Below are positions 1 to 10,866 of a stretch of DNA of 64,000 nt, piece by piece. Source of the stretch: Pomacea canaliculata. Taxonomy: Eukaryota > Mollusca > Gastropoda > Architaenioglossa > Ampullariidae. Under the pieces are notes generated by a model. It saw only the letters and a list, made by a program, of their open reading frames with translations. It had not been told where the DNA came from and searched no databases. The stretch covers positions 13,699,950 to 13,763,949 of the forward strand of contig NC_037596.1 in NCBI RefSeq assembly GCF_003073045.1, in the 5' to 3' direction. Within the stretch, counting starts at the first letter, position 1; each line of letters opens with the position of its first letter. Made by a program: the position numbers and the translations under genes.

Positions 1-219
1 CGCCACCACTGGTGCTTGTATGACATCTGCAGCACACAGACTCAGTCCTACAGTCACACTGCACAATGACATTTGTATTGATGGAATACATCGTCGTACC
101 ATAATCATATCGTGAAACCGAAGAAACCAAAGATTTAAGCGAGAGACCTCGCGCTGTACTGTGCTTTGCTTCCAGAATTAACAGACCATTTATGTACGAG
201 GAAAACTAAAAAAAATTAC

Positions 220-409
220 CTTTGGGCTATAAGCTCCATTTTGATCATCTCCTTGTTGGCGATGATCTTTCTTAAAGTGCTAATGCCATAATTGGCGGGG
301 TGTTTCAAGTTAACACCCTCTGGCATCCCTGTAACTATGACTACAGGTACCAGAGAATGTTTCTTATAAGGGAAGCGGATGTTGCATTCTTCCTTCCCCA
401 ATGCTCTTC
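220..409 (-). CDS. Internal exon with GTF2I-like repeat signature
   Basis: A 190-nt open exon bounded by a good acceptor (TTTGATTTCAG) at 410 and donor (GTAATT) at 219 on the minus strand. The translation contains GMPEGVNLKHPANYGI followed by a basic helix (STLRKIIANKEMIKMEL). This matches the core pattern of the TFII-I (GTF2I-like) repeat, [GL]PEGxxxxxPxxxGIxxLxxIxxxKxxIKF, a domain proposed to bind DNA in transcription regulators. The repeat is best known from vertebrates, so an invertebrate copy is notable. The rest of the gene is not visible: lower coordinates leave the window, and a decayed retroelement and other repeats lie on the 5' side. The splice sites are seen directly; the family call is by motif memory only. 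Confidence 0.5.
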
Positions 410-637
410 CTGAAATCAAACATTCACACATCAGATACAGTGGTATAAAATTATCGGAACAATACAATAAATACATATTACCTACTTAAAATTCTTCTAG
501 GATGTTTGACATTAACTCATTTCCTCAAACAATTGAGTACTCTAATACTGTACATCTCATACCATCAAATTGCAAATGTCACCAAAAAGTAGCAAATAAC
601 CACTTAATAAGCAGCCTCTGATTTAGATTTACTTAAA

Positions 638-1549
638 ACACCTTATCGCGTGGCCCTCCCGACCACAATGAAAACACATCGGCTTCCTCGGGCTTGGTTC
701 CGAGTGGATGCTGTGCTCGCCTTCTCCCCTCACTCCTCTTCTTGGGTGTGCAAAGAGGGAGGTTCGCGATAATGCCACGCCGCCTCCCTGGCCTCCGAGA
801 ACTGCTGGGCCAAAGTCACTGCCTCCATGCTTTTAGGCATGCGCTCGCGGATGGAGGCTCACACTGCCTGAACTGTTCCATCACGACCAAATCTCGGAGG
901 TCTTCGACCATAGTGGTCTTTCCAGCCAGCTCAACCCAGCGTGTCAAGTATAGCCGGGCCCTGGCTACATATTGCTGGAAGGTCTCTCCTCCTTTACACG
1001 AGGCACAAAGCTTCCGCCTATATGTTTTGGCTGTCAATCGGAACCTAGTCAGAAGGGCAATTTTCAGCTTTGCATAGTCCTCGGCGTCTTCGTCACTTAG
1101 CCCCACGCATACGTCCCTGGTCTTCCCTTTGAGCAGCATACCCAGCCTCACCGCCCATGTGCTGATGTCCCACCTCTGCAGTTTGGCACAACGTTCGAAC
1201 TGGCAGAGGTAGGTCTCCAGGTCATCGTCCTCTTCGAATGGCGGCATCTTAAGGCGCATCGGTTTATATTCCATGCCTGATGCATTCCGCCTTTCGACAT
1301 CGTTACTTATTTTAGCTACTCCATCTCCTTGCGGAGTTTCCTGCTGCCGAAATTCTCTCCGCTCTCTCACCCTCTTCCTGTCGGATTTCTCTCGCGGGTC
1401 CTTTCCTCCCTTTCAGCCTCTTCTCTCCCCGTGGCGAGCTCCACCAGTTCCATACCCGTCAGGCCTGTCTCCCTACCAATGCGCAAGTACATTTCAAAAA
1501 CCGTCTCCCCAGTCTGACCTCCGGGCATCGCTGACGGAGAGGGTGACAC
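638..1549 (-). mobile_element. Decayed Ty3/gypsy-type gag with zinc knuckle
   Basis: Retroelement capsid/nucleocapsid remnant. The longest intact piece (816-1370) carries a SCAN-like capsid region: an acidic FEEDDDLETYLCQFE segment, then GKTRDVCVGLSDEDAEDY, LLTRFRLTAKTYRRK and GETFQQYVARARLYL. An N-terminal Glu/Arg-rich piece lies in another frame at 1367-1549. Near 845 the frame shifts again. Further on, at 638-676, is a complete CX2CX4HX4C zinc knuckle (CFHCGREGHAIRC). At least three frame changes mean it cannot make protein. No protease, RT or integrase follows: the coding sense ends just past the knuckle. It is an inserted and truncated element, not a host gene. Confidence 0.8.
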
Positions 1550-1739
1550 ACGACGTTCAGACTAGAGGCACAGGCCAACCTCCGCGCAGTCCGACCCGTC
1601 TTAGCAGCAATTCTGAAACCACAACAAGCTCTTTTCTTGGTGTGACAAACACAATTATCTACAAAGGTGTCGACTTTTGTTTGGTCTAAGAAGTAATGCC
1701 CCTGCGAAAAGGCTCACAGGGGCTTTGTCCAGTACGTAA

Positions 1740-2060
1740 TTATGCTCATTTGTATGGAAACAAATTCTTATAAGAATTTGTTTTTATTTTATGAAATGTA
1801 TTTTATCATCTCGCGATGCAAATGTCAAGCAAGCAGAAAGTATATATAGTATAAGAACAGAAGTGTGAATGTTTCAGTCATTGACAGTTAACTTATTTTG
1901 TTCTTGTGCACGATAGCTATGACTTTTTGTCATGAACAGTTTAAACTGTCTGGCTTCTCCTTCCACCTAGTCAACTGGATTTTCAATATCTACTATGATT
2001 TGCTCTATTTTGTGAGAAAACTTCATGGTGAACATGTACCATTAAACTTCAGTTTTAAAA
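1740..2060 (+). repeat. Duplicated repeat, copy 1, left part
   Basis: Matches 41640-42030 collinearly with many small indels. Shared landmarks are the AAATTCTTATAAGA-like start, AGTATATATAGTATAAGAAC, GTGCACGATAGCTATGA and a CTTCATGGTGAA block. The match stops near 2060 and resumes at about 3880. It contains a TATATATAG box that would suit an LTR or promoter, but no coding sense is visible. Confidence 0.65.
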
Positions 2061-2092
2061 AATAGATTTGATGAAAGTGGCCTGCACCTGTG

Positions 2093-2688
2093 TGTAATGG
2101 ATGTTATGTGGGTCCTGCGGGCAACGGTTAACTTTACTAGCATGCACTCATCCAGCTTGCGCCCACACACTTATTACAACACATTCCTTAAATATAGAAA
2201 CTTTAGTATGAATCAAAAGAGTATAATTACACAAAAAAGTGCATATATATATATAAAGGAATGGTTACAAGTATCATTCAGATCTTATCTTAATGCTTAA
2301 CTTTCTGGCTCTTCTCCTCACTGGTAATCCAGGTGATAGTTCCAAGGTTTACAAGTTCATAAGCCAAAGTTCACACTTTCACTAATAAATTCCACTGGGC
2401 ATACGTCCATCAGTTACAGTTCACGATTCGCCAATAAATTCCTTACATCCAGATACAATAATATTTCAAGTCCGTCAGAACTTTTTTACGTCTTACACCA
2501 GACGGACCTCCGTCGGCTGTTCGCTACCACGCCACCCGAAAAGTGAAGTTTCATTCTGTGTGTATCACTTGGTTCGTTTCCAGTGGGTTTTTCCTTTCTG
2601 TAGAACATGGCGTAAAGCCATTACTAAAGGGGTGTTGGTTGCCTCGTGCATTGTCATTGCTGGAATATTTATCTCCCCTGGCCGTACA
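2093..2688 (+). repeat. Solo-LTR-like block, copy 1
   Basis: Begins TGTAATGG and ends GGCCGTACA, so it has the TG...CA ends of an LTR. It is matched by 60877-61548. Shared stretches include GTCCTGCG, CGCCCACACAC, GAAAAGTGAAGTTTC, the AAACCATTACTAAAGGGG-like segment and CTCCCCTGGCC. The two copies are 58 kb apart with no internal retroelement genes between them, so each is read as a solo or truncated LTR. No convincing target-site duplication was found. Confidence 0.55.
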
Positions 2689-2902
2689 CAAGCACGGCCG
2701 TCCACGTTAGATCAGAGATCTGTAGGGATATATATATCTATATCATTAAGTGATTGATTTCCTTTTTCTGTGTATTTGATTTCTGTCTTGAAAAATTTGT
2801 CAAAAACAGTACTAATCATAATATTCAAAGCTTCAAAAGAGAGCCATGGTGAGACAGCTTAAGTGACCATCTCATCAAGTGACCGAAGGTTGTCTTGATC
2901 TT

Positions 2903-3632
2903 TCATTGCCATGTGGAATTTTGTCCACACTTTTTCCTTGCTGCTGTTCTTGAAACAGGTCTTAGACAGTTCAAAACATCTTTCCAGGAACTGCATTCGA
3001 GACACAAGTTCTTGTCTAAGAAAATATACAGAGGATTTCTGTTTATACATGAGAATAGCGTGTGTCACAATTATACTTCAACACAAGCAACGGCTATTTT
3101 TAAATTACCTGAAATTGAACTGGTAAAGACAAAAGTATTCACCCCACACTTTTACCAGGACACATTCTGCCACTAAAAAGTATATTTGTTATGCAATGAT
3201 ATAATAAGAATAATAAAAAGTAGCACATAAACTTACTGTCAACACTCCTGCAAGCTTCATGTACCTCTGTAGGCATGCAGTTATCAGCAATCAGTTTCTC
3301 ACAGACTTGGTCTACCAAATCAATGTTCACCTGAACGTTTTTGAAACCAAAATTAACAAACTAAACAGGCCTGAGTCCCTTTACCAGGTGCAACATTCTA
3401 TATACAACTTCCACAAAAATGCAAATTAAAAGATAAATAAGTAATGATTCTACTTCAGACATTTGGAAAAAAAACTGCATGCAATCACACAGAAAATGAT
3501 ACAAATATTCGAACGTGCGTCGCAATATTTAACAGACAGCTTTTTTTGTGCACTTACTTTGATATTTTTGTCATGTGGTATCTTTCCACAAACATCACTC
3601 TCAGAATCAACGAATAGATCTTCTTCCACATC
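2903..3632 (-). CDS. Candidate exons of an unidentified gene
   Basis: Three open segments with splice-like borders. Exon a, 3558-3632, lies between CTATCGCAG and GTAAGT and encodes an acidic 25-residue piece (DVEEDLFVDSESDVCGKIPH...). Exon b, 3237-3330, lies between AACGTTCAG and GTAAGT and encodes VNIDLVDQVCEKLIADNCMP... . A possible exon c starts at 3015 after TTTTCTTAG. The a-to-b phase is consistent. The b-to-c phase puts c in a frame that stops at 2903, whereas a longer frame of c with a helix-like sequence (to 2859) needs a different phase, so an exon may be missing. Upstream and downstream exons are unresolved. These may belong to the same gene as the GTF2I-like exon, but nothing proves it. 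Confidence 0.35.
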
Positions 3633-3879
3633 CTGCGATAGAAATAGATTAAACATGAGAACAAAATCAACACGAAGCATTGTTCCCTAGAAACAGCGAT
3701 TTACAAAAAAATTATAACAGTTATCAGAATGCTGGCTTTTTAACTACTACCATAATCGGTGGTTACTGTTGTAAACAGCATCGTACTAAATCCTTCATTT
3801 ACATACTTAATGGGTTTCCTATCACGCACAAAATTTTTAAATCAACCTTTTTCTTTCAAGAATAGACGAAGAAGCATAG

Positions 3880-5480
3880 TCTAAATATTTTACAAAAACT
3901 TAAGTATTTTAGGAACAGATCATTTTTTTGAATCATTCTTTAAGAAAACTGGTAGTCTTTCACCCATAAATGATGAGAAAAGACTAGATATATGGCATCT
4001 GGCAAGAGAAAAAAAACTGATGGCGTTGCACATTCCTAAACATCTCAGACTGCAAACGATCAGAACAAAATACTTTGCACTTCGATGTAACGAAGGTTAT
4101 TGTTCAGGACCAGTACTGTGTTTATCTAACTGTGGGTTACAAAGCTTTCCTAAATGGATCTGATGATAACATGAAAGTGGTGCATGTACCACTTCACATT
4201 GATTAAGGCTCTTTTTTTTAAATGTATTTGTCAACATTGTAATCACGTCACTAAGCTTATGCTTTGTAAATCCTTTAATGAAAACTTTATCATTTATCTT
4301 AAGGGTTACCCTTATGTGTAACACATTGTAATTTAATTAAAGATGTATTTTTTGCTTGATTGGATTTTAAATAAATATTTCTTCAAATGTGGCTAAAGTT
4401 CTTCATGTTGATCGATGGATGAGTATGTTCTGAGAGGTATTTACAATTTTACTATTTTTACTTACAAATATAAAACTTTGAATTGTCAGTTGGTGCAGAG
4501 GTTTTTCTCCCATAAGATTTGTTCATATTGTATGAATATATTTATGGTCAGCAATTCTATTTAGCATACTTATATTTTAAATGCATAGCTCGCAACTCTG
4601 GACTGCAGCTCTTCCTCCTAAAGGGTGTTGCCAAAAGACCATTTGTTTTGGCAATAAAATATAAAGCAGACCTTTCTGAAATTATGCACATGAGACTAAA
4701 GTACACTAAAAAGTTTGGGGGATATGGGTACAACTACTTTTTTTTGCATGTGCTGTCCATTTAACGTCTCACATGATGAGCGGCATTCTTTACCATAAGA
4801 AGTTCCAGAATAATCGTGAAAACATATCTGAGATGCTGACCAATACCAAAGTTTTGTACTTAGTAACATTTTGAATTAAAACTGCAACAACTTCCTGTTG
4901 ATACATCACCTATAACACTTTTGGATACATACTAAAATTGCATACAGATTCCTTCTGGAAATGGTGAGATTATCTATTGATGCAATCGAATGCACTACTG
5001 GAGCTAACCATGTTTACAAATGAAAAAGTTGTGGGATCCGCGCTCTTTTCGCCTGTAGCAGAAGTTTTTCGTTGAACTCGGTGAAATCTTCAGTCTCTAA
5101 ATTATACAAGTTCATGCACTCGAACACAATCATAGATGAATTGGTTCATCAGAAAATGTCTTCCATCCTTCTTATGGGAGGGGAGAAAAACCTCGAGAGC
5201 CGGTCCTGTGAACAGCCATCACATACAAAAGAGTGTCCCGACGCGAGATCTGAACCCAGGACCTTTTCACTGCTGTGGTGACAAGCGTTTTTACTACTCT
5301 CTACCGGGCGGCCCAGGAGTAAGAAATCACGAGGTGGCGAAAGATTTTTTGAGTTTTTCCTATCAGAAGACATTCAACCCAATCAACAGTCTGCTTTCTT
5401 TTGCGTGTGTCTCTTAGTACTTTCATGATGTCGAGTTTACTTCTGATAAGCTCCTGCAAAAAAAAAAAAATATCTTCATT
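3880..5480 (+). repeat. Duplicated repeat, copy 1, right part
   Basis: Collinear with about 42080-43490: shared GGCATCTGGCAAG, AAAAACTGATGGC, TTATCTAACTGTGGGTTA, TGTGCTGTCCATTTAACGTC, and then the SINE near 5150-5290. Copy 2 has many one-base deletions relative to copy 1. A 1.8-kb stretch of copy 1 (2060-3880, holding the LTR-like block and candidate exons) has no counterpart in copy 2. No gene is seen in this part. Confidence 0.6.
5140..5330 (-). repeat. tRNA-like SINE
   Basis: On the minus strand the block reads GCCCGGTAGAGAGTAG (box-A side), then GGGTTCAGATCTCGCGTCGG (box-B side), then TGTGATGGCTGTTCACAGGA and CCGGCTCTCGAGG. The same B-box and CACAGG(A/G)CCGGC tail recur near 43340, 44370, 46065 and 49455, which defines a dispersed short family. 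The tRNA origin is inferred from the internal promoter-like boxes. Confidence 0.6.
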
Positions 5481-8400
5481 AAGAATTTTTGGTATATAAA
5501 CATTTATGGGGAGATGAAGTGGTTAACGTGTAAGACGAGGACAACCATGTCGATGTTTCATAATCACCTGTTTTGACGATGACAGGAAGCAGGTGCTGCT
5601 CAGTATCTCCAACTATTCTCATCTGTTCAGCATACGAGAAGTCACATTCGTACTTTCGGTTCTTCTCTTCCGGTGGCACCGGAAGTAAACAAGCGAACCA
5701 CGTGCGCGAGAAACTGCGATGGAGTGTCAACAATCTTTTTTTTTCCCCTTCTCTACTCCTTTCCTCCGCACTAGAAATTAATGGGTTAGGGGTGTAATGT
5801 CGGGAAGAGTAACTTAAGATAATAATAATAAAAAATCCTAAAGCCTCACCAAGTGTGATCTGAAAAGTGAAGTTTACTTGTCCAACATCGTTAGTGATTT
5901 GAATCCCGTACAAACCAGTCAGGTACAAACGGTCTGTGACGGACAGCATGCACTGAGACATGTGACGCTTCACTGGATACGGTGCGCACGTGACAGTCGT
6001 CGAGGAGTCCAGCTCGTGCTGCGTGGAATTTCCTTTTACATCCTCTGCTGATCTCATGAAGAAAAGGATGTAACTAGTAGGCGGAGGATAGGAAATGACT
6101 TCAAACTGGAGAACTTGTGGTTTGTCACCAACTTTGACAGTTCCAAGATGCAAAGACGAAACATTTCTTGGTTTACCTGTTGTAAACAAACATGCGACCA
6201 GTTTCACAAAACCCTTAAATTATGTCTGAAATAATTACATATCAGTTGAAATATTTGTAGGACATGAATAAAGCAGTCCTGAAAAGTTTTTAAAAATTCC
6301 TGAGCCGATTTTTTTTTAAAGTGCAGTGCAGCCAATCATAAAATTTCTCAGAGCCAAATACACGAAACTAACGAACTGACAGAAAACGGTTAGTAAAAGA
6401 AAAAAAAAGTGACACCCCAGTATGGTACATAAATTTGGTATCAGGGACGCCGTCAGCTCAAGAAGTAGGAAAGTTTGGAATAAGTGTGAACAGAAATCTC
6501 AGAATAAAAAAAAAGATTTTATCGAGAACTTTGGTGTACTGACAGGTGACATCCAGTCTGGAGGTTTTCTGCACTTTTCCGGGAAGCTGATTGTTTGCGG
6601 AGCACGTGTACAGGTCTGTGACGTCACAGCGCGCGGTTGTTGAGTGGCGGAGGGGGGAGAGGCCTTTCTTCACGATCCGGTTGTCAAGGATACGCTCCAG
6701 CTTCATCTCGGGTGTGGGTTGTCCGTCCGCTTCGCACCTGATGGTCAAGGGATCCCCTTCTGACACCGTCATGTCTTCGCTGTCATCGTTGATTGTCATT
6801 TTTAGCGATCGAGGAGAATCTGGTGACAACAACTCGGTATTCATGAAGCTGATGACAATAAAAGTGAGCTGCAGTCAGGGTTAGGGTTAGTGTATATATA
6901 GAATATAGTGCGAACTATAACCAAAGATACTATATACTATCTGCTATAACTTACAGGCCACGCTTGCTGTGTAGACCTCCCATTGAATAACATCTTGCCA
7001 CACGACATCACACCTGATCCAGGTGTTGTTATGATCTGCAGCTGCTAACGTCTTCTGATAACGAAGTTCCAGTGGACTGCTTCCCTTTTCTCCAAAGAAT
7101 TCGATCCCAGTAGTGATCCGATTTCCAACAATCCACTTCAGAGATCCTGAGGGAAAGCCGAGGTCAGAAATGATGCACGTGCAGCTGATGTTTGTGTTTT
7201 CTTGTACGAAGGGCTGCGGACTACAGGTCACGTGTGGGTGGGTGGGTGGGACGTTTTCTTTCTGCTGCAATAATAATAATAGTTTTAATAAGGCATTGTT
7301 TGCTTGGTATGCATTCCATAAAGATTGGCAAACACTCAGATGCAGGTGAATTCGACTAAAAATGAAAAGTTTACACGGAGGATAATTAGAGACTGTTGAG
7401 AAAATTAACTGGGTCTGAAGTGCCTGACTGTTGATTCGCAATACTCACGTAGGACAGTGATGTTGATCAGTTTGCTAAGCGATGGCTTATCAAACAACCG
7501 AAAGAGCAACTGTCCCGTGTCCTCAACTCTAAAAGTCTTGGTCAGGCTGAAGTGGTCAGGATTCAAGCACTGGCACACCTGGTCATTACTGCTGGTGCAG
7601 GTATCCTGTAATCTCCATAATCTACATATTTGGACGAAATGGTTCAAGTTCGTGGGTTTGCGAAGAACAAAAACCCTATAAGGTGCGGTGAGGTTTTGCC
7701 ATGAAAACTCAATCTCTGACATCAGGCCCTCCTTCACGATGATGGACCCATTGTAGTTGTCAAGAGAAACCCCTGAAGATCCTGTTACAAAGACATTTGT
7801 AGTCTGTCGTCGCTGATCAAAGGATCGATAACAATGAAAATATATAAAAATATACATTCAAATCTCCCTACTATGCCACCCCTCTACTATGCCACTCTCG
7901 GTATTATGCCACTTTTGCTCGGTCCCGACTATAAATTCAATGTAAAAAAAAAATTTACTATGCCACCCCCTACTCTCTCTACTATGCCACTTTTGTGTGA
8001 TTGTTAAAAGACACAAGTTGTGAAATTCCGCGCAGTGCTCGATTACTATACTCTATGGTAGTGTGGGACATCGCAGTTAGGTGGATGGAACATAGCACGC
8101 ACACAGGGAGGGTGGAGGCTGGCAATGTGGGGGGTGGTGGTCGCTGGCCGGGTGACAGCCACGTGACAGAGGGAGAGCGGGAGGGGGTCGACTAGAGACA
8201 GGATGCAGGTGCAAGGATGTGGTTGGGAGGGGTGGAGGATGAAGAGGTGAGGGGGAGAATGAGAGGAGACAGCTAGTGCCAGCAGACGATTCTTGAGAGC
8301 TTTGGACTGACGGGTAACTTGAGCAAATAAAGCCGTTTTTACGAACCCTCCGTATTATGCCACTCTCGCTACTATGCCACTTTTGCTCGGTCCCGGTAGG

Positions 8401-8798
8401 TGGCATAGTAGGGAGATTTGACTGTATACACATTTCTCATTATAAATGGACTCAGTACTACACAGAGGCAGACACATAAAAAGTAATATCTACAGTGATA
8501 TCTAGTGAATATTATAAGACTTTAATTCCATTACTTAGGAAAGTACATTATGTGTAGCAGCACGAATTCTTCATGTGGCAATAACTAAAACTCAAAATAG
8601 TAAAGTTTGTCACGCATAAACCTTAGTTTTTTCTGAATAGTAAACAAATACACACGTTCACTCGTCATGTCAAGCATAGTTATCTATATTTGTGTTTATC
8701 AACTTACCATCTGTGAAATGGAAACAGAACGTGGCGAAAAAACACAGTTTGGAAAAGAGGACGAGGATACTGAGAGGACATATGACCCGACCTTCCAT
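5479..8798 (-). CDS. Multi-domain immunoglobulin-type surface/secreted protein (gene A)
   Basis: Six exons with matching phases. Exon 1, 8708-8798: ATG plus a hydrophobic signal peptide (MEGRVICPLSILVLF...). Exon 2, 7449-7781: a 111-codon domain with four cysteines, paralogous to exon 2 of gene B. Exon 3, 6955-7257: an Ig-like domain (ISCTC...LKWIV...IRCDV). Exon 4, 6544-6819: an I-set-like domain (IRCEADGQPTPEM, then DVTDLYTCSANN). Exon 5, 5850-6176: a further Ig-like fold (LTGLYGIQITNDVG). All internal introns are phase 1, as usual for shuffled Ig exons. The 3' end is uncertain: either a 183-nt intron (5667-5849) or read-through leads in the same frame to a stop at 5479, giving a Tyr-containing tail. 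No full-length TM segment was found, so it may be secreted or lack an exon here. A pogo-type MITE sits in intron 1. Function is inferred: recognition or adhesion, possibly immune. Confidence 0.72.
7855..8424. mobile_element. pogo/Tigger-like MITE
   Basis: A 570-bp element inside intron 1 of gene A. Its ends are inverted repeats: left CATTCAAATCTCCCTACTAT... and right, reverse-complemented, CAGTCAAATCTCCCTACTAT..., with 23 identical bases from TCAAATC on. It is flanked by TA on both sides (7853-7854 and 8425-8426). The CAGTcaAAtCTCC start with TA duplication is the pogo/Tigger pattern of the Tc1-mariner superfamily. Both arms contain several spaced copies of ACTATGCCAC. There is no transposase; the centre is GA-rich filler. 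Confidence 0.8.
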
Positions 8799-10180
8799 TA
8801 CACTAGTCACTCGAGCCTTGAAAACAGATAGAACCCAGTTATCTACTGATGACTTCTCGTCTGATTTAGAACGAAGGCAGTTAGATGGCAAACGATTCTT
8901 TAAATGAGAAATGGTTTTGCCTGCTCTGTGTCTCTTCAGGAGTCAAGTAATCATCCTCAGTCAAGGAAGATTACCTACCAAGGGGGAAATATTGTTTAAA
9001 CACTATTACAATGGCTTACAAACAGGGAAATGGTTGAAAATGAGGATGTTTATTTTTAATTTTATATTTTAAATGGTTGACGTTAATTAACTTGACAACC
9101 CCTCGTTCAGTTTTTACGAATTGCTTTTAGAAATTGTTTAAAGGCCTTGCTGGGCGCAATTTATTTTCCTCACTACTAGGTAAAGGTCAGTCAGTGCAGG
9201 ATAATGTTTGCCCAGATTCCGTTGCTCAGATACATATCTACACATATCTCCTTGCTGGAGAAGAGATCAACAACACGGACATCCGGGGTCAGTTATGAAG
9301 TGAGGGTAGACGTCTGTCCTGGGGCAACTTGGAAAAGTCAAGAACAATGGTCTTGTTTCCGATGTTACAAAGCCGTGTCCAGATCCTGTAGATGTTTTAC
9401 TCCTGAAGCTGTAATCATAAAGTGGTGGCAAAGGTGTTTAGAAAATTAAAAAACATGAAGAAATGTCCGAGAGGCATGAAAACCATTTTATAACTTAAGA
9501 AAAAAGAAGCTTTTTATTTTGTCCCAGAGAAACGACTTACTCTCGCTTTACAAATGTGGACCAAGGATGGTGCATGGAAACGTTTATCTTGTGACGACCT
9601 CAGCCAATGGGAGAACTCGGATCAAATTTATTTGTGTACAAACGTGACGTCAAGAGTGTGAACTCTTTCTGTGCATGGTCTTTTGTAGGCCTGCTTTTCA
9701 AGAATGGTAAGGATGTGTGGATGTGTTCATCAAGATTTTGGAAAGTAGTAATCTGTACCCACCCATAAAAAATTGCTCGCCACCAGACCTTTAAAGAAAG
9801 TTGTTGGATAGAAAGAAAGGTAGATGTCCGCAACATTGAAGGAGCTTGTTTTAAACAAAAGCTTTTCTCCTTAATTGTAACAATGGGCGCTGCTTGTATT
9901 CTTTCCTTTCATTGCTCCCATCTGCACCTCCATGAATACTTTTATTGATTAAAACACTTTCTTCGTTTTATTTGTTTCAAGAACAAATCACCTTAAACAT
10001 ACTTGTATTTAAACACGCATAAAAATAAAATACAAATAAATAAATATTTATTATAATATTTCAGTAAACCACTCGTCCTCATTAGGAGTTTGTTGTTCTA
10101 AAAAGCAGCAGTCCTGTGAACATCTTCACGCGGAAACTGTGTTCACATCTGAAGTTACTTGAAAACATTCTCATAAGACT
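8799..10180. other. Intergenic, nothing supported
   Basis: AT-rich sequence between the start of gene A and the SINE at 10185. Short open frames show no splice structure, domain or codon pattern that I can support. The 5' UTR and promoter of gene A must start here, but no clear TATA box was identified. Confidence 0.5.
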
Positions 10181-10184
10181 TGTG

Positions 10185-10372
10185 TTGAGTGCGGAAGTTG
10201 ATAGTTACAGCACTGAATTCCGAGACCCGCCAGTTCGATACCCGTGTGGGCCAGCAAGCTTCACCCAGATGTCGGGGATATAACGAGTACCTGGATGTAC
10301 GGAGGTTGGGGAAGGTATAGCGCAGGGAGGGGAAGATAAGTGCGGTCTCTATTACCTCCCTTCCAACGACCT
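10185..10372 (+). repeat. tRNA-derived SINE-like element
   Basis: The head reads GATAGTTACAGCACTGAATT, then GAGACCCGCCAGTTCGATAC and CCGTG, resembling a tRNA D-arm to T-arm with a box-B match (GTTCGATAC). A G-rich tail follows (GTACGGAGGTTGGGGAAGG) and the block ends near CTCCCTTCCAACGACC. It is not a functional tRNA: no acceptor stem pairing was found. Confidence 0.5.
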
Positions 10373-10770
10373 AACAAGATGAGTGGACGATGAAACCTTT
10401 CTTGTGTTTCTCAGTTCGGATATTTTCTTCATTGTATCAAAACAGTCATGTAAATATCTTTGCATAAAACCCCGTGATGTCACAAGACCTACGAACATCT
10501 TTGCTTTAAAAAAAAAATTAGTAGTAGGACATTGTAGCGGGACTGTAAACATCTCGGTACACAGGGAGAAAGTTGTTGTTTATTATAAAATGTTTCTTCA
10601 GTAGGAGGAAATCATTCCTTTGTTGCAACACTCCTTAAATATCTTCACACACACGTGGTCTGCACCAGGAAACAGTTATTTAAATTAGGTAGCTGCTATG
10701 TAAACATTGTCACATTTTCTACATCTCACAACTTCAACAGAGAAGTAGAGATTTCCTTTTTGTCTTTCTC

Positions 10771-10817
10771 GTCGGTTTGTTTGTTTGCTTGTTTGTTTAT
10801 TTGTTTGTTTGTTTGTC
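10771..10817 (+). repeat. (TTTG)n microsatellite
   Basis: A run of TTTG/TTTA tetranucleotides just downstream of gene B. Read on the minus strand, the TTTATT at 10797-10802 supplies an AATAAA about 65 nt past the gene B stop codon, so it may serve as its polyadenylation signal. Confidence 0.7.
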
Positions 10818-10866
10818 CTACAAATGTTAAAGCTGGAATAAGGTCTGGATTGATCATCGGCGCTTG

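Noticed and set aside
10185..10372. Functional tRNA gene
   Set aside because: Only box-B-like and D-arm-like segments are present; no acceptor stem, so it is a SINE.
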